This document shows, one piece after another, positions 26,755-36,256 of a stretch of 64,000 bases of DNA. The notes under the pieces were generated by a model. The model saw nothing but the letters and a program-made list of their open reading frames with translations, was not told where the DNA came from and made no database searches. The position numbers were made by a program, and so were the translations under genes. Within the stretch, counting starts at the first letter, position 1. Each line of letters begins with the position of its first letter. Source of the stretch: Candidatus Latescibacterota bacterium (GTDB lineage Bacteria > Latescibacterota > UBA2968); contig JAJDYX010000026.1 of the NCBI GenBank assembly GCA_022824945.1, forward strand, positions 43,383 to 107,382, read 5' to 3'.

Positions 26755-27272
26755 TTTGTTTCCTTCTGGTGGAAATACCTGTATTTGGTCAGGACAAAAT
26801 CGTTCTCCAAAACTACCGCGAAGCCCTTGTTCGCGAGCTTGACCAGATCAAAACATCACCGGACGATTTCTACCTTATTATAGACCTTCCATCCAAACAA
26901 ATTCACCTCAAATCACAGGGCAACGTGCTGAGAACATGCCCTATTCTCAACTTGTCGCCCATAGAAGCACGCCTCACTCAGAACTACCACTTTGTAAACA
27001 GAATTGATCCCGTCTCTGTTGAACCCGGAAATGCAAATCTGCGACTTCGCGGGCGGCTTTTTCCCTTCGACTTCTCCGGACGCCTGATAGAAGGGCCTCG
27101 CCACCGTTCCCGCCTCTACTTTACGCAAAATCTCGTCATTCGAGCGGACGGAATTCTAACAGGTGCCACTCCGCACCTCATTTTATCTCCTCTCGATATC
27201 AAAGCCCTGGGGTCGGCATTGCATCCCGGCAATATCGCCATCTTCATCCCCCATGCAGAGGCCAATCATTGA
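26676..27272 (+). CDS. Exported YkuD-like protein without catalytic motif
   Basis: A 198-residue protein in another frame, beginning inside the L,D-transpeptidase gene. The hydrophobic segment LYLLICFLLVEIPVFG then Gln suggests a signal peptide. DDFYLIIDLPSKQIHLKSQGN resembles the first strands of a YkuD domain (IVIDxxxxxLxLxxxG), but no HGC-R active site follows; the protein ends in PGNIAIFIP. It is probably a degenerate relative of its neighbour. The start is uncertain: ATG 26676 is the only ATG and gives a basic, Arg-rich N-terminus; no ribosome-binding site stands out, so translation may be coupled to the upstream gene. The stop overlaps the next start (TTGA). Confidence 0.6.
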   Translation: MYSPQRRRPGFCVSLTSSWRPGLYLLICFLLVEIPVFGQDKIVLQNYREALVRELDQIKTSPDDFYLIIDLPSKQIHLKSQGNVLRTCPILNLSPIEARLTQNYHFVNRIDPVSVEPGNANLRLRGRLFPFDFSGRLIEGPRHRSRLYFTQNLVIRADGILTGATPHLILSPLDIKALGSALHPGNIAIFIPHAEANH

Positions 27273-28240
27273 AACGCTTTGCGACCCTGGTATTGTATTG
27301 CGCGTGCGCGCTTACAAGCCCAACCCATGCACAGACATTCCATTATGCAGGAGACCCACTCTTATTGGGTGCCGGTGCCCGCGCCCTGGGCATGGGCAGT
27401 GCTTATGTCGCGCTCAGTTTTGATGCAACGGCGATCTATTGGAACCCCGCAGGACTTGCTCCAGAGGTGTACAACCCTGGACTAAATAGCAGTTCATCGC
27501 TACCCAAACGGGAGATTCACGTACAACATGCCGAGCAATTTGGCGGCAGTGTGAATCAAGATATTTTTGCATTGCGCTTGCCCATAAGAAAAGGCGGCAT
27601 TGGTCTGGGCATTGTTCGCGCTGGCGTCGATGGGATTGCTCTGACGGGTCGGGAAGATCCAGACCGTCCAATTGGTCCAGACAATCGCCCCGTAATAATC
27701 GATAAAACCGGCACGGCAGATTACGTCTTTCGAATTGCTTATGGCCGGCATATCACAGATAAATTGCGTCTTGGAGCAGGTATAAAAATGATCAGACGCG
27801 ATCTCAGCGTGGGCATCGGGAGTGGCTTTGGTCTGGACATCGCCCTACTCTATCTGCCCACATCGACGTTTCGCATTGGCGCGACAATACGCGATCTCAC
27901 AAAAACGCGCATTGCATTTCCCGACGGCATTACAGATCGTATCTCGCCATCTCTGCTCATTGGATCCGCCCTCCACTACAGGATACCCGGCGGCGATATG
28001 AAAGTCGGTTTTAGCACACACCTGAATGACAAAAAATCGACACTGGAAAAAACACGCAGCATACAACTCGGTATAGAATACCGCCTGCAACACCGCCTTG
28101 CATTTCGCCTCGGATATCAGGACGGATACTTTACAGCAGGCACTGGCTTGCAACTTCGTCGGTTTGGCGTAGATTTCGCCTTCATGGAACACGACCAACT
28201 CGATAATACGTACCGCATTTCGGTTATTTTATTTTTTTGA
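27269..28240 (+). CDS. PorV/PorQ-like outer-membrane beta-barrel protein
   Basis: A 323-residue outer-membrane protein. Signal peptide MKRFATLVLYCACALTSPTHA is followed by LLLGAGARALGMGSAYVAL and DATAIYWNPAGLA, the hallmark of the PorV/PorQ/UPF0164 family. Amphipathic strands fill the rest and the last residue is Phe (RISVILFF), as expected for a barrel recognised by the BAM machine. PorV in Bacteroidetes acts with the type IX secretion system; homologues elsewhere have other or unknown roles, and no T9SS core gene is in the window. The TTG start at 27269 overlaps the previous TGA. It ends 10 bases before era. Confidence 0.85.
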   Translation: MKRFATLVLYCACALTSPTHAQTFHYAGDPLLLGAGARALGMGSAYVALSFDATAIYWNPAGLAPEVYNPGLNSSSSLPKREIHVQHAEQFGGSVNQDIFALRLPIRKGGIGLGIVRAGVDGIALTGREDPDRPIGPDNRPVIIDKTGTADYVFRIAYGRHITDKLRLGAGIKMIRRDLSVGIGSGFGLDIALLYLPTSTFRIGATIRDLTKTRIAFPDGITDRISPSLLIGSALHYRIPGGDMKVGFSTHLNDKKSTLEKTRSIQLGIEYRLQHRLAFRLGYQDGYFTAGTGLQLRRFGVDFAFMEHDQLDNTYRISVILFF

Positions 28241-28250
28241 TTGGACAGTG

Positions 28251-29138
28251 ATGGCTTTCAAATCTGGATATGTCATAATCGCTGGACGCACCAATGTCGG
28301 CAAATCCACACTTTTTAATGCACTCGTGGGGGAGCGTCTATCCATTATTTCGCCCAAACCCCAAACAACTCGCAATAATGTCCTGGGAATTGTCACAGAT
28401 AAACAGACTCAAATGATATTTCTCGATACTCCCGGCATCTTGTCTGCGCGCTATCGCCTTCACGAATTTATGAATCGGCAAATTGGGCGTGCATATCAAA
28501 GTGCCGATGTACTTTTGGGCATCGTTGATGGTTCAGAATTTGACACTTCCTATGACGCCGAAGTGCGACAAACTTTTGGACAATGGGATATCCCCAAAAT
28601 CATCGCTATAAACAAAACCGACCTCATCTCACGCGAGCGAGCAAAACGCTGCGAACAACAGATTCGCGCTTCACTCGCTACCCAGACCGTCTTATCCGTA
28701 GCGGCCATCAACGGGCAGGGCATAAAAGTCCTCCACACGGCCTTGCGTCAAGCACTGCCCATAGGTCCACAATACTACCCGGAGGATATGCTTACCGAAC
28801 AGCCCGAAAGATTTTTTGTTGCGGAACTCATCCGCGAGGAAGTGTTTCACCACTTGCGTCGTGAATTGCCTTATGCAACGGCAATCGACATTGAGGCGTT
28901 TAAAGAAAACCGCCCCAAAGTCTATATCCAGGCCAATATCATTGTCGAACGCAATTCTCAAAAAGGCATTGTCATCGGACGGGGGGGCAAAACCCTCAAA
29001 ACCATTGGACATCAGGCGCGAAAAAAAATCGAAGCCTTTTTGGAATGCCCAATTTATCTCGACCTGCATGTTAAAGTCTATAAGAACTGGCGAAAAAAAG
29101 ACACCGCCCTTCGCAGCCTGGGATATGGCCTATCATGA
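28251..29138 (+). CDS. era: GTPase Era
   Basis: A 295-residue ribosome-assembly GTPase. G1 is GRTNVGKST (residues 12-20), G2 the TTRNNVLG segment, G3 DTPG, G4 NKTD, and the C-terminal KH domain carries VIGRGGKTLKTIGHQARKKIE, which binds 16S rRNA. Era helps mature the 3' end of 16S rRNA and the small subunit. ATG 28251 is chosen over a GTG one codon earlier. The stop overlaps the next ATG (ATGA). G2 and KH are intact and the length is normal, so this is a functional housekeeping gene. Confidence 0.96.
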   Translation: MAFKSGYVIIAGRTNVGKSTLFNALVGERLSIISPKPQTTRNNVLGIVTDKQTQMIFLDTPGILSARYRLHEFMNRQIGRAYQSADVLLGIVDGSEFDTSYDAEVRQTFGQWDIPKIIAINKTDLISRERAKRCEQQIRASLATQTVLSVAAINGQGIKVLHTALRQALPIGPQYYPEDMLTEQPERFFVAELIREEVFHHLRRELPYATAIDIEAFKENRPKVYIQANIIVERNSQKGIVIGRGGKTLKTIGHQARKKIEAFLECPIYLDLHVKVYKNWRKKDTALRSLGYGLS

Positions 29139-30121
29139 AAAACTTTTTCAAACTCGTAGCCAGTCTCGTGCTAATGGGGGGGTTTCTCTGGGCAGCGTTT
29201 AGAAATGTGGATGGAATGCGCCTCATGGAAGCCCTGCAAACAGCCAATCCTTTGTGGTTGCTCTTATCGGCCATCATCATCATCGCTTCGGGCTTACCCC
29301 GAGCATGGCGTTGGCGTATTTTGCTATTACCCGTTGCCTCAAATATTTCTATTCGCTCGGCATTTTGGGCTGTCATGGTCGCCTATGCGGGCAATGTTGT
29401 ATTCCCACGCGCTGGCGAAGTTGCGCGTGCTCTCGCCCTTGAAAGAGATCACCCCACAGGCATCAGTGCAATACTGGCGACAGTAATTGTAGAACGCTTG
29501 CTTGATGTGCTCACTCTATTGGTCATCTTTGGCGTAGTTTTATTTTTTGCCAGAGAGCAGATCGGCGCGGCATTTCCCGGTCTTGAACAAGTCGCCTTGC
29601 TAACATTGCCCGTCATTCTATTCGCTTTCGTATTTTTGGGCCTGCTCTCCGCCCGCGGAGAACGCGGCCTGTCCATTTTCCACCGCCTGCTGGCGCGTAT
29701 CTCACTCAGGCTGGCCGATGGTGTAACCCATATTTTGCGTTCTTTTTTACAAGGCATGAGAGCCATTCACACTGTAGAAGGCTACGCGGGGATTTTGGTA
29801 TCAACTCTGATCCTAAATAGTCTTTATTTGTTCGCCATGTACTTGCCCTTCTACAGTTTTGACCTACCACACAACTACAACCTCGGCTTGTTTGAAGCTA
29901 TGGTTGTGATGACCATCGCTACGATCGGATTTGTCCTTCCCGCACCGGGTGGTATAGGCACCTATCATTTCTTTTGCGCTCAAACCCTCCACCATTTCTA
30001 CCATGTACCAACAGAAATCGCATTGGCATTTGCCACGTCGGTACACGCAGTCGCGATCTTCGGCTTTATTTTATTTGGCGGTCCTCCACTGATTAGCCTC
30101 CTCTGGCACAAAAAAAAATAG
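29135..30121 (+). CDS. Lysylphosphatidylglycerol synthase-like TM protein (UPF0104)
   Basis: A 328-residue membrane protein with about eight hydrophobic segments. GNVVFPRAGEVARALALERDH and FVLPAPGGIGTYHFFCAQTLHHF are the two conserved motifs of the UPF0104/AglD flippase-like family. Members move lipids or glycolipids across membranes or make up the flippase domain of MprF; they have no synthase domain here. It is translationally coupled to era by an ATGA overlap. The gene ends only 10 bases from the convergent GWxTD gene with no hairpin between, so read-through or antisense overlap is possible. Confidence 0.85.
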   Translation: MKNFFKLVASLVLMGGFLWAAFRNVDGMRLMEALQTANPLWLLLSAIIIIASGLPRAWRWRILLLPVASNISIRSAFWAVMVAYAGNVVFPRAGEVARALALERDHPTGISAILATVIVERLLDVLTLLVIFGVVLFFAREQIGAAFPGLEQVALLTLPVILFAFVFLGLLSARGERGLSIFHRLLARISLRLADGVTHILRSFLQGMRAIHTVEGYAGILVSTLILNSLYLFAMYLPFYSFDLPHNYNLGLFEAMVVMTIATIGFVLPAPGGIGTYHFFCAQTLHHFYHVPTEIALAFATSVHAVAIFGFILFGGPPLISLLWHKKK

Positions 30122-30131
30122 GTCCCTGACG

Positions 30132-32168
30132 TCACAAGATGCGAAACAGGGTTTCTCGCCAGGCCTGTACCCCCGTCTGACGATCAGTGACAACTATAGA
30201 TAGCAGATGCACCCCAGGCCCCAACTCACTTAAATCAACGGATAAATAAATCGGCTCCTGCATCTCCCCTCCTCGATAATCTGTACTAACGGAAATACGC
30301 CACCTGTCATCACTTATACCCAATTGCTCAATCGCCTTTCGATCTCGCTTATCGGAAAAACGCCGCAAATCTGGTGGACCTACTCTGTACGTCACAGAGA
30401 AATCAGTCTGCCCAAACTCATCGCGCACCAGATTGTAGATCTCAAAATAGATATACAACAACTCGTCCGCGTCAAAAGTTCTCAACGGATTGGGTATAAC
30501 CTCTATCCCCTCTTTGCCCTCCCCTGCATGTGAAGCCAACAATACGGAACTCATCGAAACCACATCATCGGGAAATGCCTGTACAAAAACGGTATCGCGG
30601 AACACGCCCACTGTTTTCTTTCCTACATCTCTAATTTCTAAAGACAACGCAAGTGAATCGGCACCCAACTGCGAAGCAATTTGATCTGGTGCCAAAACCA
30701 GATCGCGTTGCCCCAACAAATAGCGCTCCTTTAATGAATCAGTCCAAACATCCCGAAATGCCTCTGGTTCCCACCTGACACTCGTTACCTCCTGCCCATT
30801 GCGTCTGTGGACAAAAATACCGGCATCTAAATCGACTTGATAGGTCTCATAGAGCTTGAGATATTGTAGCTGACGTTTAGGTAAGCCCCACGATAGCGCC
30901 ACCTTGACCTGTCCTTCTCTCGCCTTAAAAAATCCCACCTGTACGGGCAATCCGTATTTCTGATCTCCATATGGATCGACATAGCGCTCGGGCAAATAAA
31001 AATTAGGCGATAAAATCTGACTTCTGCCCCATCCCCCCGGAACAAGTGCCCATCTTTCATCCTTCATCAATTCCAATTTCCAATGCACGGAATCGTAGGA
31101 AAAAAAGTCCATTGAAAAATCTTCATAAATCCAGATCTCCCGATGCGGAATAAGCGTTCTTATGCGATTGACATAGCGACCATAGCGAATCCACACCTTG
31201 CCCATATCCGTTTCCCAACCCGCAATTCCCTCATCGGGCAGACCAAATCTCAAATTTGCATAAGCAACCCGCCCGCGGTGTGCCAGCTTTCTTTCGTTCA
31301 CAGGCGTGAGAAACAAAGGATCGCGCTTTTTCCAAAAAAGCGCGTTTGCCTCATCCCCGCCACCCAACAACTCTATTGAAGTCATTGCAGCCTGCCCAAC
31401 CGAATCCATCTGTGCGTACGCGCGATCAAATGCTCTGCCTGCTACCTCGTACTTTTCGGCTGCATAATACCCCAATCCCAAAAACAAAAGACCGTCTCGA
31501 TCCTGCGGCCATCGTTCTAAAAGTGCCTGTGCAATAACAATCAAATCCTCTTTATACCCACCCTCTATACTCAGTATCCCCAACCCGTAATACGCACGCC
31601 TGCAATAGGGATCATGTGCAAGCGCGTAGTGATAGTAATCCGCGGCCATTTGCACACTCTCTATTGCAAAAGACCGCATACTCCCACCTCCGTCAAAACG
31701 TCGCGCATCTACGTATTTCAACATATCCTGTAAATAATAATCGCCCACTTCACAGGCTGCATCAACCTGTGTTGAATCTATGCTGAGCACCTTTTCAAAA
31801 TATCGCCTGGCATTGTACCGAAAACCCTTCTTCCGCTGCAGAGTCGCATAGGACAGATGATAATCTATATTCTCAGGATCCAATACAATCGCGCGATAAA
31901 TATAGCGGTCTGCACGCAGCCTGCTCGCAGGCGTGTTCTTTTGCATAAACAACGCCCCCAATGCCGCACAGACATCTGCGCGATCGCCATCCACACTCAG
32001 TGCTTTTCGAAGCAAATCAATGCGGTAATCAAGCGGTTTCAACGTATCGCTTTGCGCGCGTGCGAGCAACGAATCAACCGAATTTGCATTTGCTGTTACA
32101 CACGCCATCAACATAAAAATAGAAAGGACGCCCAAACAGGACGTCCTCATTTTCAGTACACGCACCAT
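30132..32168 (-). CDS. GWxTD-domain lipoprotein with TPR repeats
   Basis: A 678-residue exported protein. The N-terminal signal ends in the lipobox LMAC, so it is probably a lipoprotein. Residues about 25-260 are TPR-like helices (YRIDLLRKALSVDGDRADVCAALGALF and NARRYFEKVLSIDSTQVDA units). After a spacer comes the motif GIAGWETDMGKVWIRYG, the GWxTD domain found mainly in Bacteroidetes, Ignavibacteria, Gemmatimonadetes and relatives. Its role is unknown; these proteins often sit beside secretion or envelope genes. It begins 4 bases after the TPR gene ends, so co-transcription is likely. The start at 32168 is the first ATG; an ATG six codons in is an alternative that keeps the lipobox. Confidence 0.85.
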   Translation of the reverse strand: MVRVLKMRTSCLGVLSIFMLMACVTANANSVDSLLARAQSDTLKPLDYRIDLLRKALSVDGDRADVCAALGALFMQKNTPASRLRADRYIYRAIVLDPENIDYHLSYATLQRKKGFRYNARRYFEKVLSIDSTQVDAACEVGDYYLQDMLKYVDARRFDGGGSMRSFAIESVQMAADYYHYALAHDPYCRRAYYGLGILSIEGGYKEDLIVIAQALLERWPQDRDGLLFLGLGYYAAEKYEVAGRAFDRAYAQMDSVGQAAMTSIELLGGGDEANALFWKKRDPLFLTPVNERKLAHRGRVAYANLRFGLPDEGIAGWETDMGKVWIRYGRYVNRIRTLIPHREIWIYEDFSMDFFSYDSVHWKLELMKDERWALVPGGWGRSQILSPNFYLPERYVDPYGDQKYGLPVQVGFFKAREGQVKVALSWGLPKRQLQYLKLYETYQVDLDAGIFVHRRNGQEVTSVRWEPEAFRDVWTDSLKERYLLGQRDLVLAPDQIASQLGADSLALSLEIRDVGKKTVGVFRDTVFVQAFPDDVVSMSSVLLASHAGEGKEGIEVIPNPLRTFDADELLYIYFEIYNLVRDEFGQTDFSVTYRVGPPDLRRFSDKRDRKAIEQLGISDDRWRISVSTDYRGGEMQEPIYLSVDLSELGPGVHLLSIVVTDRQTGVQAWRETLFRIL

Positions 32169-32171
32169 TTT

Positions 32172-32486
32172 TCAAATATTTTGAGAGAGTTTGTGAGAAA
32201 TAGCCATTTCCTCTTCGGCCTCTTCAATCATCCCTTTCTGCTGATATAATCGCGATAGACTCGTATGTGCGAGTGCCTCATCGGGAACAATTTGCAAAGC
32301 GCAATTGACCTGTTCAATCGCCTCGTCAATCTTCCCCTGCCGATCCAATGCCTGTGCCCATCCCAGATGCGCCATGTAAAATGCGGCATCGTCAGATACA
32401 GCCTTCTCAAATTCGACAATCGCGCCTTCCAGGTCTCCAGTTCCCAACTTACTCAACCCCGCCATGTAATACTCTTTGGCTGCCAT
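32172..32486 (-). CDS. Small TPR-repeat protein
   Basis: A 104-residue cytoplasmic-looking protein of about three tetratricopeptide repeats (YMAGLSKLGTGDLEGAIVEF; HLGWAQALDRQGKIDEAIEQV; LSRLYQQKGMIEEAEEEM). TPRs mediate protein contacts. The ATG at 32486 has GAGG about six bases upstream; an upstream ATG overlaps that site. It lies directly upstream of the GWxTD/TPR lipoprotein gene with 3 bases between, so the two gene products may act together, but no partner is shown by the sequence. Its own upstream region holds the terminator of the giant peptidase-barrel gene. Confidence 0.82.
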   Translation of the reverse strand: MAAKEYYMAGLSKLGTGDLEGAIVEFEKAVSDDAAFYMAHLGWAQALDRQGKIDEAIEQVNCALQIVPDEALAHTSLSRLYQQKGMIEEAEEEMAISHKLSQNI

Positions 32487-32560
32487 GAAGAACCTCATTT
32501 TATTCGTGGTTTAATGACCACTTCAATAATACACAAAAAAACACCATCCATCAACCCAAC

Positions 32561-32598
32561 AAAAAGAGGAGAGACGTACAGCACGCCTCTCCTCTTTT
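32561..32598 (-). terminator. Intrinsic terminator after the peptidase-propeller-barrel gene
   Basis: Perfect 12-bp arms AAAAGAGGAGAG (32562-32573) and CTCTCCTCTTTT (32587-32598) flank a 13-base loop. On the minus strand the stem runs into a T tract. It ends the long transcript that stops at 32644. Confidence 0.78.
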
Positions 32599-32643
32599 AT
32601 CTGCGTCCATCCCTGCTTACACCCGCAGGGACATGCCTGCGGA

Positions 32644-35600
32644 TTAGAACAAGCCCGTGAAATCAATTGAGAAATACTGGTGTGGATGGTATGTTTCGGC
32701 GAGATCCGTAGGCCATGCCAGATCGTAGCGGAATAGGAAATAGCCCAAATTTACCCGCACGCCAAACCCATACCCGGCGGCTATCTGCGGTCTTGTTTTC
32801 CTTATTTCCGGCGTATTAAAGTTTTGCGGCGTATTGAGCTCAAAACCCCCATCTCGGGAGACCCACCCATCTCTCCAGTTGGCGCGGTCAAAAGCACCTC
32901 CAATGTCGAAGAACAATTCTCCCTGTACATTCTGGAAGAAAAACGGCAGGGGCCAGCCCATGGCCAATTGCCTGATGAGCGGGAATCGGAATGCGACATT
33001 GGCCAGCACATAAGAATCACCCGCCATTTCGAGCAATCTCGCGCCGCGCAGGGGCCAGACGTAAGAAGAGAAAAACACGCGACTTTGATCAACACTGGCA
33101 ATGGTTGAAAATGTCGGATTGACCGGATTGTTCACACCGCCCAGGAAAAACACGGTGCTGTTGGGACCATAACTCGTTCCGCCCGACATTCGGATGGCAA
33201 AGGTATATTCGTTTAACAATCGCATATATTTGCGATAATCCAGCGTAAATGTGGCAAATTTCATGCCCACACCAGAGCCTTCAAAATTCAACCGATAGCG
33301 ATGCCCATCTACCGCACCAAACAAACTGTACAGCGCGCTATCGCCCACCAGAGCCACTTCGCCGATAGCCGCTCGACGACGGTCGATCAATTGGCTCGAA
33401 AACCGCCCCACGCCGCGAAAGCCTGGCTGGTACAAGTAATTGTTGATATCAGTAAACACCTCCTCGCGATCAACAGATACAAAACGCGTACTGAGTTCCA
33501 AACGGGCAAACCGATTAAACGGTCGCTCGAGCATCCCCGCAAGTCCGTAATATCGATCCGCAGTCAGACGACCTGCATTATCAAAGAAGAAGAACCGCGT
33601 GTGAAAAAGCTGTGCACCGTAATTTGTACGATTCTTCAAATAGGCATAAGCAAGCAGAAAGTCGCTGTCTTTGAGCGAAAAATTCAAACTCGTCACCAAC
33701 GTGGCGCGGTGATCGCCCATCACATCACTCATGGACAATACGATAGAGCTGCTCACGCCGTAGAACGTATCAAATCCCGCCTGTGCACCAAACAGTTCAG
33801 GCTTGAATTTCAGCTTGTACTTTTTAACCAGAAATTCCTTTTCACCCCAGTTTTTCACCCCTTGTTTGCCAGTATCGGCCATTTCTGGACTACCTGCGAC
33901 CGGATGCGTGGTATCGATCTCAGCCGTACTATCTGCAGGCGCGCTTTCTGCCGCTGCAAGTGCTTCCTGATCGGAAATCCACTGCGCCACTTTCTTCTCT
34001 GTCTTTTCTGCCGTCGAATCGATCGCAGTACTGTCGGCTTCTACTTTGGCAATCTTGCGGCTCGCATACTTTTCCTTTTGCAACTCAACAAACATCTTTT
34101 CATCTTCACCGGCAAGGCGTTTGGCAAAGCGCGTAGGCGGTAAATCCACCATTTCTTTTTTCTGCGCGAGTGGATCGCGCATCACAAATATATCCAGAGC
34201 ACCCTTGTGAAAAGCATTGAACACGATCTTTTTGCCATCGGCTGACCAATCGAGATATTGCGCCCCTGACAATAAATTGGTAATGGGATATATCTCCTGC
34301 GTACTGTCAACATTTGCAATATAAATATTGCCCACACCCGTGCGGTCAGAAACAAAGGCAATGTGTTTGCTATCGGCACCCCACACGGGATGTGAATCTT
34401 CGGCGTCTTCAGACGCGACAATGCGGCGCATTTCAGAGCCATCTGTACGCAGTAAGAAAATATCGTACTGACCAAAAGCAAAATCTTTCCCTCCACTGAA
34501 CTCCAAATGGGTATCGGGACGATCAGAACTCATAGCAATCCAGGTGCCATCGGGCGACCAATCCAGATGCCGCTCGTCATAGGGATCATTTGTAAGCCGC
34601 GTAAGCGACTCGTCGTTCAAATCGACCACATAGATATCAGACCAGCCATCTTTAATACCCGCGACGGCAATTTTTTCTCCATCGGGCGACCAGGTGGGTT
34701 CAAACAAGCCATCGAGGTCAAACTTAAATCGCTTGCGAATCTGTTTATTTTTAACTTCGAGAATATACAGGGTATTTTTGTTATTCGATTTGGCAGCGAA
34801 TGCAATATGCCGACCATCTGGTGACCAGGTAAATCCGGGTCGTAAAACAAACATCGACTCAAAAGCAGACGACTTTTGCCCTTCGACCAAACGCCCCAGG
34901 TCTTTACCGTCAATCGCCGACATCAAATAAATATCAAACGTGCCATTTTGGTCGGTCAAATACGCGACCTTGTCGCCTTGTGGGGATAACGCAGCAGATA
35001 AATTATACGATGAACGCCTGTCTTCGCGCTCCGTCAAATTTGTCGCTATCTCTTTGGGCGTATGGCGCAAATTGATCTCATTCCAGTATTGCCGCTTGAG
35101 CCACAATTGATATTTTTCTTCCAATTCCTTCATTCCAAATCCCAGAGATGCTTTGAGTGCTTTATCGGGACTCTTGGCCGTGCGAAAAGAAGAAATAAAG
35201 GACGCTACCTTATCCTTTCCGTATTCCTGTTCTATCATATAAAAAACTGAATTGCCGCCGGGATAAGCAAAATAACTCAGAGACATCATTTCGATAGTCG
35301 GCACATATCCGGTAATGGTTGCATCGCGCATAAAATTGTCGTGCTCTTTGTGCCAGCCATATCGAGACACATACTCGGCAATGCCCTCGGCAATCCACAG
35401 CGGAGGCAATGTCGATGTCTGCGAAACCAGAGATCCCAACCAGCCGCCACCGGTCCACAACTCAATTGTAACTGCGTGAACGAGTTCGTGATGAATAACA
35501 TGTTGCAAGTCCCCATAAGACCCCGTAAAGGGAATCACTACGCGTCCCTGTGCAAACTCGGTATATCCACCCGTAAACTCAGACTGTTCCCCGCTGGTAA

Positions 35601-35910
35601 TATTCGACACTGAAAATCCATTGTGAGAATTATAAATAACAATTGGATAGCGATCTTTCAGTGTATATTTCAGCGTTTTCTCAATGTGTACCAGTGATCT
35701 TTCGGCTTCTTTGGCAACAAACTCGGCCAGGCCCAGTGAACCCTTGTCAAAATAAACCGTGAAGTGTTCACTGTCGATATAATGCCACGCATATTGACTG
35801 TAATTGACCTTGTTTTTGCCAAAATATTCCTGTCCGAAAGCAGAGGTTGTAACCCCCAAAATGAGGACGAATATTGCGTTCCGCGCGAAAAGACAACACC
35901 ACCGAGCCAT
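32644..35910 (-). CDS. HExxH peptidase / TolB-like propeller / outer-membrane barrel fusion
   Basis: A 1088-residue exported protein with three modules. After a signal peptide (about residues 1-26, cut near AFG-QEY) lies a gluzincin-like domain with H141-E142-L-V-H145 and a downstream WIAEGIAEY with candidate ligand Glu175; zinc binding is likely. Residues about 320-610 are PD40/TolB-like blades with repeated WSPDGxxIAFxS motifs, which form a beta propeller. After a Ser/Thr/Glu-rich linker, residues about 740-1088 form strands with an aromatic end (IDFTGLF), like a BamA/Omp85-type outer-membrane barrel. Start MARW at ATG 35910 with AAGGAGC in front. Not a usual fusion; function could be envelope proteolysis or surface assembly. 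Confidence 0.85.
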   Translation of the reverse strand: MARWCCLFARNAIFVLILGVTTSAFGQEYFGKNKVNYSQYAWHYIDSEHFTVYFDKGSLGLAEFVAKEAERSLVHIEKTLKYTLKDRYPIVIYNSHNGFSVSNITSGEQSEFTGGYTEFAQGRVVIPFTGSYGDLQHVIHHELVHAVTIELWTGGGWLGSLVSQTSTLPPLWIAEGIAEYVSRYGWHKEHDNFMRDATITGYVPTIEMMSLSYFAYPGGNSVFYMIEQEYGKDKVASFISSFRTAKSPDKALKASLGFGMKELEEKYQLWLKRQYWNEINLRHTPKEIATNLTEREDRRSSYNLSAALSPQGDKVAYLTDQNGTFDIYLMSAIDGKDLGRLVEGQKSSAFESMFVLRPGFTWSPDGRHIAFAAKSNNKNTLYILEVKNKQIRKRFKFDLDGLFEPTWSPDGEKIAVAGIKDGWSDIYVVDLNDESLTRLTNDPYDERHLDWSPDGTWIAMSSDRPDTHLEFSGGKDFAFGQYDIFLLRTDGSEMRRIVASEDAEDSHPVWGADSKHIAFVSDRTGVGNIYIANVDSTQEIYPITNLLSGAQYLDWSADGKKIVFNAFHKGALDIFVMRDPLAQKKEMVDLPPTRFAKRLAGEDEKMFVELQKEKYASRKIAKVEADSTAIDSTAEKTEKKVAQWISDQEALAAAESAPADSTAEIDTTHPVAGSPEMADTGKQGVKNWGEKEFLVKKYKLKFKPELFGAQAGFDTFYGVSSSIVLSMSDVMGDHRATLVTSLNFSLKDSDFLLAYAYLKNRTNYGAQLFHTRFFFFDNAGRLTADRYYGLAGMLERPFNRFARLELSTRFVSVDREEVFTDINNYLYQPGFRGVGRFSSQLIDRRRAAIGEVALVGDSALYSLFGAVDGHRYRLNFEGSGVGMKFATFTLDYRKYMRLLNEYTFAIRMSGGTSYGPNSTVFFLGGVNNPVNPTFSTIASVDQSRVFFSSYVWPLRGARLLEMAGDSYVLANVAFRFPLIRQLAMGWPLPFFFQNVQGELFFDIGGAFDRANWRDGWVSRDGGFELNTPQNFNTPEIRKTRPQIAAGYGFGVRVNLGYFLFRYDLAWPTDLAETYHPHQYFSIDFTGLF

Positions 35911-36256
35911 GTTTAGCTCCTTTGCAACGTAATCAACTGTGAGAAATATCCTTGTGAGACAGCGTTGACAGACTCTCAACGCCCACTATATATTGAAATT
36001 TACTACTTTTTTTTAAATGCGTGAATCAAAAGAAAGTTGCATATTTCTAAGAATCTGTAATTTACAGCATTAAACAACCATCTGGACCACTTCGTTCCCA
36101 TGAAAATTGTAATAAATTGTAACGGGTTAAAAAAAACATACACCACTTTGTCGAATCAACTACAAGCGGACTTTTTCGCGCTTGACGCCACAAGGCCGCA
36201 CAGCTTATGTTTAGCAGGATCCCGTATTTCATTTTTTATAACAAGGAGCTTACTTC
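35911..36256. other. Intergenic region between divergent genes, with an inverted repeat
   Basis: This 346-base gap is AT-rich and carries no gene I can support. It holds a perfect inverted repeat, GCGTTGA (35962-35968) and TCAACGC (35976-35982) with a 7-base loop, 52 bases upstream of the giant peptidase gene, which could be an operator or a leader hairpin. For the plus-strand gene, TTGACG (36182-36187) and TATGTT (36206-36211) with an 18-base spacer is a weak promoter candidate. Confidence 0.5.

Noticed and set aside
27269..28240. A type IX secretion locus around the PorV-like gene
   Set aside because: No PorK, PorL, PorM, PorN or Sov-like gene, and no protein here with a clear T9SS C-terminal signal, is visible.
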